Origin: Paenibacillus sp. SYP-B3998 | GTDB taxonomy: Bacteria; Bacillota; Bacilli; Paenibacillales; NBRC-103111 | DNA length: 64,000 bases | Direction of reading: 5' to 3' | Assembly (NCBI RefSeq): GCF_010820665.1 | Contig: NZ_JAAIKC010000011.1 | Location: 1-64,000 of the forward strand | Shown: piece after piece, positions 12,275-20,897 of the stretch | How the letters are laid out: each line of letters opens with the position of its first letter | Numbering within the stretch: the first letter of the stretch is position 1 | Made by a program: the position numbers and the translations under genes | Notes under the pieces: model-generated | Seen by the model: the letters and a program-made list of their open reading frames with translations, nothing else | The model's database searches: none | What the model was told of the DNA's origin: nothing

Positions 12275-14806
12275 TTATTTAACAAGCTGACCGCGCGTAA
12301 CTCCAAGCTGGTTAGTCGCTTTCAACGACTTCCATACTTGTGTTCCGCTGATTTGACCGGCAATAGCACGACTGTACAAGTCAAGAATCTCACGAACCTT
12401 ATCCGGCGTCTCTTCAAGAAACTCAACACGGAAAGAACGAATACCTAGCTCCATAAAGTGGCTCAAATACTCTGCGCCCGATTGATCGACTGCATTGTAA
12501 ACCGTATTCCGGCAGCCTTCGTCCACGCGAACTGGATGCGACATGCCTACGCGATCTTGCAAGGACACGCTGTGGTCCTCACAAGGACGACCACAGTTCG
12601 TGAAATCTGTGCCTTCACTCAGGAACGTACAGTATACACAATGTTCCGTATGGAACATCGGCATATGCTGATGAATCACGACCTCAAGCTTCGATGTTTC
12701 CGCTCGGCGCAGCAAATCAACCATCTGCTGGATATTCAAATCATAGGACGGAGTTATCTTGGAAAGCCCTGCTTCCAAGAACAATGCCGCCGTCTTGTGA
12801 TTCGATACATTCAGCGAGAAGTCACCGATTAACTGAGGTTTCGGTGCGTTAAGATTCTCCCACTGATGTTTCAGGAAGAAGTACGCTGCGCCCGTATTGC
12901 GTACAAGCACGGCATCCGGATTAAGCTTCAATATATGGTTAAAGTAGCCTGTTTCCCCTGGCATATGAATTCTCGGCGTCACTAGCGCGATTTTGCGACC
13001 AGCGGCACGAACGGCTTCCACCGCGGCGGGGAACTGCTTAATAAATTCAAAATCGGCATAAATAAAATCAATCTCGGTTGTTTCCAGCACAGCCTTCACC
13101 TGATCCAGATTACGGCAAAGCGCAGTCAACTGAACCCCGTCCTTATCAGCAGGAACGGTACTGGAAGTCTGCTGCTGAGCTGAAGGTTCGCGCACATCGT
13201 CGTAAACGCCGACGATTCGCTTCTGATAAGCGCGAGGCTTCTGACGCTCGTCTTCCATCAGTTCAACAGCCATCCGACGCATGCTGTTCAGCTCGCGCAT
13301 CGGAACGATTAACTCTCCCGTCAGCTGGACATCCAACTGGCTGAGCTCATAAATCGTGCCGCCTAGGCGTCCGAACTGCTCCTGGAAGAGCTGTTCGTCC
13401 ATGGGACGCTTCTCCGCGCGAACTAGCGGAAGCTCGGATTGTACGAAGACAGTATGTCCGCCTCGGATATCTGTCCACCAGCTTTTCAGCGGCTCGCCTT
13501 CAACACCGCTTACCTTCAAGCTGACCGGGAACGTCCGGTAAGGCTTCTCGGTCTCGTACGTTTGGCGCAGACGCTTGTCCAGATGCGGATCGTTCGTTTT
13601 CCAAATGCGATCGCCTACGTGCAGACGGTTTAAATTCACATCATTCCGTCCTGGAATAATTTCAATCATTCCGCCCTCGGCCTCGCCTTCGATCTTCTCT
13701 CCCTTGCGGCGCAAATCGTAGATGCGCCCACCCTCTTCTTTCTTCGTTGGGTCCCCCGCATCGAACACAATCCCGTCGCCGCGCTTCAAAGGCGCTTCCA
13801 GCTCGCAAATGACGCCATCACGCAAAATCTGCCTGATGCGACCCACAAACACTCCACGACTCTTCGGATATGTACCCTCTACGAGTTGCTTATTGTTGGT
13901 CCCATTCAAGAAGCCAACCGTAAAACCACGCGAAAAGCTTTGCTCCAATTCACGCAGCTCTTCTTTCGTTGGGCGCGGATTCTCCCCATCGAAATACCGA
14001 TCAATCGCGCGACGATATTTGCTCACGACGTTCGCAACATATTCAGGGGTCTTCAAACGTCCCTCAATTTTGAAAGAAGTCACGCCCGCTTCAATGAGCT
14101 CCGGCACCAGTTCCAGCGCCGCTAAATCTTTGGGAGACAACAAGTAGGCTACATCGCCCATTGGCTTTTCCACACCGTCAATCATCAGATCATAAGGCAG
14201 TCGGCAAGCTTGCGCGCATTCCCCACGATTCGCGGAGCGTCCTCCCCACATTTCCGAGGTGAGACATTGACCCGAATAAGAAACACACAACGCGCCATGT
14301 ACAAATACTTCCATTGGAAGCTTTGCTTGATCGCCAATCTGTTTGATTTGTTTTAGGTTATTTTCACGTCCCAAAACAACCCGTTCAATATCAAACGGCT
14401 TCGTAAACTCAACAGCTTCTGGTGACGTAATCGTCATCTGCGTTGAACCATGAATCGGGAAATCCGGCGAGATTTCGCGAATCAATTTTACAAGACCGAG
14501 ATCCTGAACAATCACCGCATCAACCCCGGCGTCCACGCAAGCTTCGATTAGTTGTTTCGCCTCATTTAATTCTTCCTCAAAAACTAGGATGTTAAAAGTT
14601 AGAAAACCTTTCACGCCATATAGATGAAGAAACGACATGATATCGGGCAATTCGTCCATCGTAAAGTTGTGAGCTCGCGCCCTAGCATTGAATTTCTCAA
14701 CGCCAAAAAACACGGCATCCGCACCATTGGCCACTGCCGCCCTCAGGCAGTCCCAATCCCCGGCCGGGGCCAGCAATTCTATATCTTCTCTGCGTATCGT
14801 ACGCAT
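12275..14806 (-). CDS. U32-family protein, RlhA-like RNA hydroxylation factor
   Basis: An 843-residue protein with an N-terminal TIM-barrel-like U32 domain (ELLAPAGDWDCLRAAVANGADAVFFG). It carries the complete U32 signature EVFVHGALCVSYSGQCLTS, then four cysteine positions including RGECAQACRLPY, a DUF3656-type middle region and a second U32-like C-terminal half with HTEHCVYCTFL and CEDH. Relatives RlhA and TrhP carry out prephenate-dependent hydroxylation of rRNA or tRNA bases rather than proteolysis. By size and domain order this protein is nearest RlhA, extended at its C terminus. The start is ATG 14804-14806; GTG at 14824 is an alternative with its own AAGGA. Confidence 0.82.
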   Translation of the reverse strand: MRTIRREDIELLAPAGDWDCLRAAVANGADAVFFGVEKFNARARAHNFTMDELPDIMSFLHLYGVKGFLTFNILVFEEELNEAKQLIEACVDAGVDAVIVQDLGLVKLIREISPDFPIHGSTQMTITSPEAVEFTKPFDIERVVLGRENNLKQIKQIGDQAKLPMEVFVHGALCVSYSGQCLTSEMWGGRSANRGECAQACRLPYDLMIDGVEKPMGDVAYLLSPKDLAALELVPELIEAGVTSFKIEGRLKTPEYVANVVSKYRRAIDRYFDGENPRPTKEELRELEQSFSRGFTVGFLNGTNNKQLVEGTYPKSRGVFVGRIRQILRDGVICELEAPLKRGDGIVFDAGDPTKKEEGGRIYDLRRKGEKIEGEAEGGMIEIIPGRNDVNLNRLHVGDRIWKTNDPHLDKRLRQTYETEKPYRTFPVSLKVSGVEGEPLKSWWTDIRGGHTVFVQSELPLVRAEKRPMDEQLFQEQFGRLGGTIYELSQLDVQLTGELIVPMRELNSMRRMAVELMEDERQKPRAYQKRIVGVYDDVREPSAQQQTSSTVPADKDGVQLTALCRNLDQVKAVLETTEIDFIYADFEFIKQFPAAVEAVRAAGRKIALVTPRIHMPGETGYFNHILKLNPDAVLVRNTGAAYFFLKHQWENLNAPKPQLIGDFSLNVSNHKTAALFLEAGLSKITPSYDLNIQQMVDLLRRAETSKLEVVIHQHMPMFHTEHCVYCTFLSEGTDFTNCGRPCEDHSVSLQDRVGMSHPVRVDEGCRNTVYNAVDQSGAEYLSHFMELGIRSFRVEFLEETPDKVREILDLYSRAIAGQISGTQVWKSLKATNQLGVTRGQLVK

Positions 14807-14990
14807 GGCAGCAAATCCTTTCACAAATAGATCCTTAAGTCACACTTAGTCTTCCTCAAGTCTTCTCTTTAGTGTAACAGAAAGGGTGGCAGGGAAGCTA
14901 GGGAGGGAGTAATTTGCAAACTTACCCACTTTCCGACACACGTCAACCCTTTTCCAAACGTTGCCTCTGGGATATATAACCCGTTAGAAG

Positions 14991-15019
14991 TTAACAAACC
15001 CCTTTATCAATGCTATAAT
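14991..15019 (+). promoter_or_regulatory. promoter of the dlt-like cassette
   Basis: TTAACA (14991-14996), a 17-base spacer and a perfect TATAAT (15014-15019). Because the -10 box overlaps an ATG at 15018, that ATG cannot be the translation start of the gene behind it. Transcription should begin near 15026, and the TTG at 15060 with GAGGG upstream becomes the likely start. Confidence 0.8.
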
Positions 15020-15059
15020 GGCGAGGATAGTGACCATTTTAGTAATTGAGGGATATGTG

Positions 15060-18000
15060 TTGGTTTTGTCGAAATTTCATTATAAAAAGCTGCTTATCGG
15101 AATCGTCCTTGGATTCATTTTACTTGTTTCCTTGCTTTATTTCTTACCTAAAATAGACAGAACAAAGCTGCTCTATGCAACGAGCGGAAACACCTATGAC
15201 TCAGCAGCCTACGGAAATTTTCAGCAAACCTTGCAAACCGGCGTTCGAATTGAACGTCAAGACCTACATACCTTATCAGGAAGCAAGCTGAGGCAGTACA
15301 GCGCTATTTATCTCGATCCTGCCCTTGGGCAAGCTACAGACTGGGCTGTGCAATCACCTAAGCTTACGCAATACGTCAAGGATGGCGGACATTTACTCTT
15401 GGAAAACACGTTCGCTAACAGCTTTGCGACGGCATTCCTCGGAGTTGAACAAGTTCTTGATTTGAAAACCGTCCGAGCAGCAAGTATCGCTGCCCCTGAC
15501 TTTGCCGCTGGAGCGCCTAACTTTGGTTTCCCTCAGGTTCCCTTGAATCTGCAAGGCTTACAGCAAGTAGTTAGGTTATTTACGGAGAGCTATTTCAAAC
15601 ACAACACGTTGGATAACACACCTGGCTTCAATTGGGGTTATGGTTTCGTCCCATCCTCTGCGCAAACGATTGTGACGTTAAATCAGACGCCAATAAGTAT
15701 CGTTAACCAAGTGGGTAAGGGCACGGTGCTCATGAGCAGCAATTTCTTGCCGAACCGCTACTTTCCGACTGGCTACGACATGCGAAGCGGAATGGACCCG
15801 AACCAAGGCTTTGCGCAGCTTGCAGACAAGTACAAAGCGGAGAGCAAACCCCTAGCCGGAACATCTTATTTCAATAAAAGAGAGCTACCGATTGAGCCCT
15901 ATTTTAACTTCACTTTTGCAGCGGCTAACATGCAATATCGCAGCGAGCTGCTCGCCTATGTGTCCAAAGAAACACTTGGCTATAGTATAAAAAAAGTACT
16001 CGGCCCCTACGGCCGGCCAGCTATGGCTTTCCAAAACCATTTTGAGGCCATGCCGGCCATTCAGCAAAAAGATGGCATCGCTTGGGCTGAGCTTCTGAAA
16101 AAGTATGACGAGATTCCCTCATTTACACTAGTGCGTAACGCCTTCTATTGGGGGCAGTGGCGCGAGAGCTTGACCGTTCAGCTCAACAGCGGAACGAACG
16201 TTCAACCCAAATTCGCCGGGGAGCTTGCAGGCTCCGGCTATGCAAGCGGGCTGCACATAATGGCTGAAGGCAAGCCGCTGCGTCAAGCTTTGTTCCCTCA
16301 ATATCGCGATCTGGCAAGCGCGATTGAGCTGCCTTACCGCGCTTACCCAGCCACTGCGGACTTGAACGGCGACGGCCGCAGCGATCTGCTGGTCGGCAGC
16401 GCGGATGGATTCGTGTATGTTTACACGAATCAAGGGACTCAGGCAGCGGCTTATGCGAGTGAGCCGCCGCCCGATGGCCTTGTGCTGCCGGATACGTTCG
16501 GCGCACCTGAGAAGTTAAAGCTGGAGTCGGGCGAGTCGCTCCAGCTCCAGCCCTACAGTACCGTTCACGCGGCAGACGTGAACGGGGATGGCCGCAAGGA
16601 CCTCGTCGTTTCCGACGAGTCCGGCGCAGTTCGGTTCCTGCCGCAGCTTGCTAGCGGTAAGTTCGGCAAGCCCGCGGCTGTGCTCGCGGGCGGGAAGCCG
16701 TTGCAGCTGCCCGGAGGGCCTGCAGCGGCGGCCGTCGCCGACATCCATGGCGACGGCAAGCTTGACCTCGTCCTAGGCGAAGCCGATGGACGAGTGCGCC
16801 TGTACAAAGGCCGCAGCGCGGCTGGCCTGGATCTGGAAGAAGGCAGCGTGATCATCACGCTGCCCCGCAACGCCACGAACGCGGCGCCAGCCGTGCGTGA
16901 TATGAACGGCGACGGCCGACCGGATCTCGTGGTCGGCAGCAGCGACGGGGACCTTCAAGTGTTTCTCCAAGGCGCAGACGGCGCTTGGAAGGCACAAGGT
17001 CCGATAGAGGGAGCAACTCTTAACCAAGTCGGCAATTATGCTTTGGTTGTAGGACATAATACTGTCCCACTATGGTTGGATCTCAATCACGACAGCAAAG
17101 ACGATCTCATTGTTGGCAGCATCGAATTCGGATCTCCTGTAGCAATCGACGATCCGCAATTTCCTTATCAAACGGAATTGAAAGCATTCATCGAATACGC
17201 GCAGAACAATCATTTGGATCTGAATCCGCATGTATTTGTACATAATTTCAAAAACAACGAACAGGAACGAACCGAATTAGCCCTCCACAAACAAGCATTC
17301 GATAAGCTTGGTATCCCTTGGCTGCGTCCAGGAACTAATCAGCATACTTGGCGCATCAATAATGAGGACCAACAACAAACCTTGCGAAGCGAACAACAAC
17401 AAAGCATGTGGTATAATTTCGGCTTCCTACCCTCTGAATCACCGGTTATCGCTCGGCCCGACTCGATATGGTCACTCCCTTTTCTGCTTCAAGACCAGCA
17501 AGGAAGTTCAGACCAGACGATGTTGATTCATACACCTACACCGGTGCTTAGAACAGGAGACTATTCGACAACGGATGTTTTCGAATCTATGGTTAAACTT
17601 GATATGCCGATTGATTATTTCGAGCACATCGAGTACCATTTTCCCGTACCTGCCAAGATTAATGATTTAAAGGAATTCGCAGATTATTTTAATAAGCTTC
17701 GAACGAAGCATGATTATAATTTTATGACTGAAACTCAAATGGCCAAATCTTTTTTGGCAGCGATGAAAAGCGATGTCACGGTCAGCCAGTCTTGGGCTCA
17801 GTATTTATGGGATAAACTAAAAGATCGTCTGACTGGCGGCAGCCCTCATTGGCATGCAACGTTAACGCCAAATACGGCACATGTGCCAGATTTGGCAGAC
17901 GAGTACGCACATACGCTTGGCGTAGTTATTGAAAAGGGCGAAAAATTAGCCCCCTACACGCTGCAAAGCGACTCCGATATTTATACAACATTGGACAATC

Positions 18001-18290
18001 GCTTTTATGTCGGCCTTGCTAGACCTTCCTTAGTTGGTATTGGGCCCACCCAGGATCGTTTACATGTCGTACGCTCTAATATGCCCTTTGCTCTTACTCC
18101 CAAAGGATCTACTTATCAGCTAGAATTAAAGTCTTCTGGTCTCCAACAAGTAAAGTTGTACAGTCCTTATGATCTGCTTTTTGATAGCAAAGAGGCTAAA
18201 ATTGAGTATGACGCCTTAGCACGCACGTATACAATTACCCGCTATGGCGATTCGACAACAATTATTTTTTCGAAGGCGAAATCACGATAA
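15060..18290 (+). CDS. large membrane-anchored surface protein with FG-GAP repeats
   Basis: About 1,076 residues. One N-terminal membrane helix (KLLIGIVLGFILLVSLLYFL) leaves the rest outside the cell. A first domain (about 30-130) resembles a GATase-1-like fold (YVKDGGHLLLEN). The middle carries five Ca2+-loop FG-GAP/VCBS-type motifs of form N-G-D-G-R-x-D-L-x-V at about residues 436, 508, 563, 616 and 676, suggesting a beta-propeller. The C-terminal half holds GTNQHTWR and LDMPIDYFEHIEYHF, which recall a polysaccharide deacetylase/glycosidase barrel; this is only a weak resemblance. DNA for the repeats (about 16300-17000) is far richer in G+C than its flanks. It is the first gene behind the promoter at 14991, 46 bases before the carrier protein. 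Confidence 0.8.
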   Translation: MVLSKFHYKKLLIGIVLGFILLVSLLYFLPKIDRTKLLYATSGNTYDSAAYGNFQQTLQTGVRIERQDLHTLSGSKLRQYSAIYLDPALGQATDWAVQSPKLTQYVKDGGHLLLENTFANSFATAFLGVEQVLDLKTVRAASIAAPDFAAGAPNFGFPQVPLNLQGLQQVVRLFTESYFKHNTLDNTPGFNWGYGFVPSSAQTIVTLNQTPISIVNQVGKGTVLMSSNFLPNRYFPTGYDMRSGMDPNQGFAQLADKYKAESKPLAGTSYFNKRELPIEPYFNFTFAAANMQYRSELLAYVSKETLGYSIKKVLGPYGRPAMAFQNHFEAMPAIQQKDGIAWAELLKKYDEIPSFTLVRNAFYWGQWRESLTVQLNSGTNVQPKFAGELAGSGYASGLHIMAEGKPLRQALFPQYRDLASAIELPYRAYPATADLNGDGRSDLLVGSADGFVYVYTNQGTQAAAYASEPPPDGLVLPDTFGAPEKLKLESGESLQLQPYSTVHAADVNGDGRKDLVVSDESGAVRFLPQLASGKFGKPAAVLAGGKPLQLPGGPAAAAVADIHGDGKLDLVLGEADGRVRLYKGRSAAGLDLEEGSVIITLPRNATNAAPAVRDMNGDGRPDLVVGSSDGDLQVFLQGADGAWKAQGPIEGATLNQVGNYALVVGHNTVPLWLDLNHDSKDDLIVGSIEFGSPVAIDDPQFPYQTELKAFIEYAQNNHLDLNPHVFVHNFKNNEQERTELALHKQAFDKLGIPWLRPGTNQHTWRINNEDQQQTLRSEQQQSMWYNFGFLPSESPVIARPDSIWSLPFLLQDQQGSSDQTMLIHTPTPVLRTGDYSTTDVFESMVKLDMPIDYFEHIEYHFPVPAKINDLKEFADYFNKLRTKHDYNFMTETQMAKSFLAAMKSDVTVSQSWAQYLWDKLKDRLTGGSPHWHATLTPNTAHVPDLADEYAHTLGVVIEKGEKLAPYTLQSDSDIYTTLDNRFYVGLARPSLVGIGPTQDRLHVVRSNMPFALTPKGSTYQLELKSSGLQQVKLYSPYDLLFDSKEAKIEYDALARTYTITRYGDSTTIIFSKAKSR

Positions 18291-18336
18291 CCGCCTTCCT
18301 TCACTTTTATCTACACATATCAGGAGGCTTACCATC

Positions 18337-18594
18337 ATGTTTAATGAAGATCTTATTGCACAGCTAGAGCAGCATATTCGCGAGCGTTATGAAATTGCTG
18401 AAGACGACGACGATTTTGATGTTGACGTTCATTTATTTGATTATGGGTTTATCGATTCGATCGGCGCTACGGCACTGATTGCCCATATCGAGAAAACATA
18501 TACTATCCAAGTGACGAATCAGGATTTAATGCTGTACACAATGAATACCGTACGCGAAATTGCTGATTTCATTTCCAAGAAGACTGCGAGGTAA
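18337..18594 (+). CDS. acyl/aminoacyl carrier protein (DltC-like)
   Basis: An 85-residue carrier protein with the phosphopantetheine attachment motif GFIDSIG (Ser41) in the usual middle position. It is acidic, with a run EDDDDFDVD before the motif. The start is ATG 18337 with AGGAGG 9 bases upstream; longer readings begin inside the preceding gene. It should hold an amino acid as a thioester, loaded by the ligase encoded 7 bases downstream, and hand it to the MBOAT protein at 20898-22049. DltC plays this part in D-alanylation of teichoic acids, where DltA does the loading. Confidence 0.88.
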   Translation: MFNEDLIAQLEQHIRERYEIAEDDDDFDVDVHLFDYGFIDSIGATALIAHIEKTYTIQVTNQDLMLYTMNTVREIADFISKKTAR

Positions 18595-18601
18595 CTGACC
18601 C

Positions 18602-19801
18602 ATGATGGAGTGTAAGATTTCTTTAGAACGTTTAGCTGAAAGTCAACATGGACAAGTAAAGTATGCCTCATCTTTCGTTGATGAGCACATTCAAGAAATT
18701 GCTCTTGTTGATAACCATATCCTTATTACACATAACTCACCAAATGGAAATGACACGATCATCGAACGAGTGGAACGCCTCATTGAGCGCTTCTCTCATG
18801 GTGATTTTGGCTTTAAAGAAAACATTCTGTTTGAACATAAAGTCGATACCCCTTATGAGGGCGATATTATCGCTGAATTGGTTGATCGCAAAGCGATTAA
18901 AGTGCTGGAGCCTGGACTGTTCATATTCCGTGAGCCTTTCTCCAGCTTAATGAGATTTTTCGACTACTCCTTCGTAACAAAAATCGCCAAAAAATTCGAA
19001 GGCATGCAAGAAGAGTCTTACCCGGCTGTCATTCACAGTCATACGTTAAATAAAACAAACCACTTCACGTCATTCCCAGAACATATTCATTTCTTAACGC
19101 ATTTACGTGAGGACCTGGATGTTATCGAATCGTTCTCCCAATCCATCCGTGAAGCCGGTGGTTGGAACAAAGATCAGCCTATCGAGCTAGATCGCAATAT
19201 GGTGAAGCCGAATTTTACAATGAATCCATCCACCTGCTATCACTGTTATGAAGGATTAGAGAATGAAACTCTTGAAGGCGACGGCATCGTTGTTACTGCC
19301 ATTGCGAAATGTCACCGTTTCGAGTCTAAAAACCATACGGATTTCGGCCGACTGCTTGATTTCTCAATGCGGGAAATTATTTTTGTAGGTAAACCAGACT
19401 TTGTCAAAGAAAATCGTCTGAAATCAATCGAATATTTGAAAGAACTCGCAATTGAATGGAATGTAGACAGCATGATGGAGGTCGCTAACGATCCCTTCTT
19501 TACGAATGATTTCCAAGTTAAGGCATCCTTCCAACGTAACCAAGAGATGAAATATGAGCTGCGCCTGACGATTCCGCATGTGAAGAAGTCTATTGCATGT
19601 AGCTCCGTAAATTTCCACAGTAACACCTTCGGTAATGCGTTTAATATCAAAATGGGCAAAAGGAATGCTGTTACGGGTTGTGTCGGCTTCGGCATTGAGC
19701 GTTGGGCATTTGCATTCTTAGCGCAATATGGTCTGGACGAGCAGCAATGGCCGGCGACGTTCCGCGAGCAATACCATGCTTGGCAGGAGAAGGAACTCTA
19801 A
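18602..19801 (+). CDS. amino acid:[carrier protein] ligase, class II synthetase-like
   Basis: A 399-residue protein related to the catalytic core of class II seryl-tRNA synthetases of the archaeal type, without a recognisable tRNA-binding domain. Class II motif 2 is seen as CHRFE (R239, E241) followed by DFGRLLDFSMREI. Motif 3 is GFGIERW (R367). Candidate zinc ligands are Cys212 (or Cys215), Glu258 and Cys360, a spacing like that known for rhizobial amino acid:[carrier protein] ligases. Those enzymes load glycine or alanine onto a phosphopantetheine carrier encoded nearby. Here the carrier gene lies 7 bases upstream and DltD/DltX/DltB-like genes follow. Substrate is not predictable from sequence alone; glycine or L-alanine is the working guess. 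ATG 18605 is an equally good start. Confidence 0.85.
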   Translation: MMECKISLERLAESQHGQVKYASSFVDEHIQEIALVDNHILITHNSPNGNDTIIERVERLIERFSHGDFGFKENILFEHKVDTPYEGDIIAELVDRKAIKVLEPGLFIFREPFSSLMRFFDYSFVTKIAKKFEGMQEESYPAVIHSHTLNKTNHFTSFPEHIHFLTHLREDLDVIESFSQSIREAGGWNKDQPIELDRNMVKPNFTMNPSTCYHCYEGLENETLEGDGIVVTAIAKCHRFESKNHTDFGRLLDFSMREIIFVGKPDFVKENRLKSIEYLKELAIEWNVDSMMEVANDPFFTNDFQVKASFQRNQEMKYELRLTIPHVKKSIACSSVNFHSNTFGNAFNIKMGKRNAVTGCVGFGIERWAFAFLAQYGLDEQQWPATFREQYHAWQEKEL

Positions 19802-19877
19802 GATACACTTCTTTCTGTCTTCTATATCCCAGCTTATCCGATCTTTCATCCAATATAATGATAATGAGTGATATCCA

Positions 19878-20780
19878 TTGAAGGTAGCATCGTTTCTCCA
19901 GAAAAATAGCTTCGTTCTCGGTCTGCTGCTAGCATTTGTTGTTTCCGACCTTCTAGTCTCTTGGTGGAACCCTATGGCTAGCTCCCGCCGTTTTTACAAA
20001 AATGACTTTACTAAAACGCTCTACCACCACAGCTGGTCCCAATCGGGGCCGGTTTTCTTCGGTAATTCATCTGTTACGGGTGCTTACATCGAAGAGAAGT
20101 CCGCTGCTCATTTAGTTGAAATGGGACTGTCTTACGGCAAGTTAACCGATCTACAAGACATTCTGAAACATAATCTATATCAGGTCCAAAAAGAACTTGT
20201 CATCGGAATTGATGTTCACACCATGCTGGATTCACTGGAAACTGATCCTACTTATCAATGGTTTAAGCCTGTGTATCAGCCTTATGTGTATACGTACCGT
20301 GACTATTTCCGTGATTCGGGAGAAGAGTTTGCTAAAAACTTGTTAAAGGGCAGCCTCGCTTATGAACCGCGGTGGATCGATAAAGAGCTATATCCAGGAC
20401 GCAAGGATAACACTTTTCTAAAGAGTAAATGGGACGATTACGACAAGCGCTTTGGCTCCATGACGCTCAAGGATTTTAAAGCGAATTTAACCGCACTAAA
20501 TTGGATCATTAACTATGCGGATGAGCATCAGCTTTCACTGCGTGTCATCTGGATGCCATGGAATAAAGACTATGCGGATCCCCCATATGTCACTTCACTC
20601 AAACAAGAAGTAAATCGCCAGCTTGAGGCTGCGAATGTACCTACCCTTGATTTAATGCATACGTACGACCCTCGTTATTTCCATGATCTTGTGCATCTCA
20701 ACCGAGAAGAGGGCGCTCCGCTGTTTACGAAGGAGGTTGACGCATGGTTAAAATCCTTAGAAAAACCATCGAGGTCCTAG
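19878..20780 (+). CDS. short DltD-like SGNH-fold membrane protein
   Basis: About 300 residues, with an N-terminal membrane helix (about 12-30) and an extracellular SGNH-hydrolase-type domain. The block I motif is FFGNSSV (catalytic Ser64 expected) and block V is D270-L-V-H273. DltD, the analogue in teichoic acid D-alanylation, has the same topology but about 390-420 residues, so this is a reduced form. The start is TTG 19878: an in-frame stop lies 9 bases upstream and no ATG with a binding site follows. Its 3' end overlaps the DltX-like gene by 37 bases. The likely job is final transfer of the amino acid to the surface acceptor. Confidence 0.8.
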   Translation: MKVASFLQKNSFVLGLLLAFVVSDLLVSWWNPMASSRRFYKNDFTKTLYHHSWSQSGPVFFGNSSVTGAYIEEKSAAHLVEMGLSYGKLTDLQDILKHNLYQVQKELVIGIDVHTMLDSLETDPTYQWFKPVYQPYVYTYRDYFRDSGEEFAKNLLKGSLAYEPRWIDKELYPGRKDNTFLKSKWDDYDKRFGSMTLKDFKANLTALNWIINYADEHQLSLRVIWMPWNKDYADPPYVTSLKQEVNRQLEAANVPTLDLMHTYDPRYFHDLVHLNREEGAPLFTKEVDAWLKSLEKPSRS

Positions 20781-20854
20781 TCTATCTCGTCATGCTTTAC
20801 CTGGTTTTCATTTATTTTACCGGCAAGGGCCTGTTTATTTACGAGAAGTTCTAG
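20744..20854 (+). CDS. 36-residue DltX-like membrane peptide
   Basis: A very short gene with perfect AGGAGG (20731-20736) 7 bases before ATG 20744. The peptide has a basic start (MVKILRKT), one membrane helix and the C-terminal end GKGLFIYEKF. DltX, a small peptide of dlt operons, has the same size, a single helix and a conserved C-terminal FIYNxF-type motif whose tyrosine is thought to carry the amino acid between DltB and DltD. The match in position (between the DltD-like and DltB-like genes), topology and C-terminal motif makes it the equivalent here. It overlaps the upstream gene by 37 bases in another frame and would be missed by usual length cut-offs. Confidence 0.8.
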   Translation: MVKILRKTIEVLVYLVMLYLVFIYFTGKGLFIYEKF

Positions 20855-20897
20855 TCATCTAGGTCGTCAAGCTTTTGAAGCGAGGAGTTCTGCAACC

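Noticed and set aside
12028-12306. A 92-codon minus-strand frame between the ATPase and the U32 gene
   Set aside because: It overlaps the end of the U32 gene and crosses the terminator 12176-12222.
16128-17057. Several minus-strand frames inside the FG-GAP region
   Set aside because: They result from the G+C-rich repeat DNA; the plus frame has clear calcium-loop repeats.
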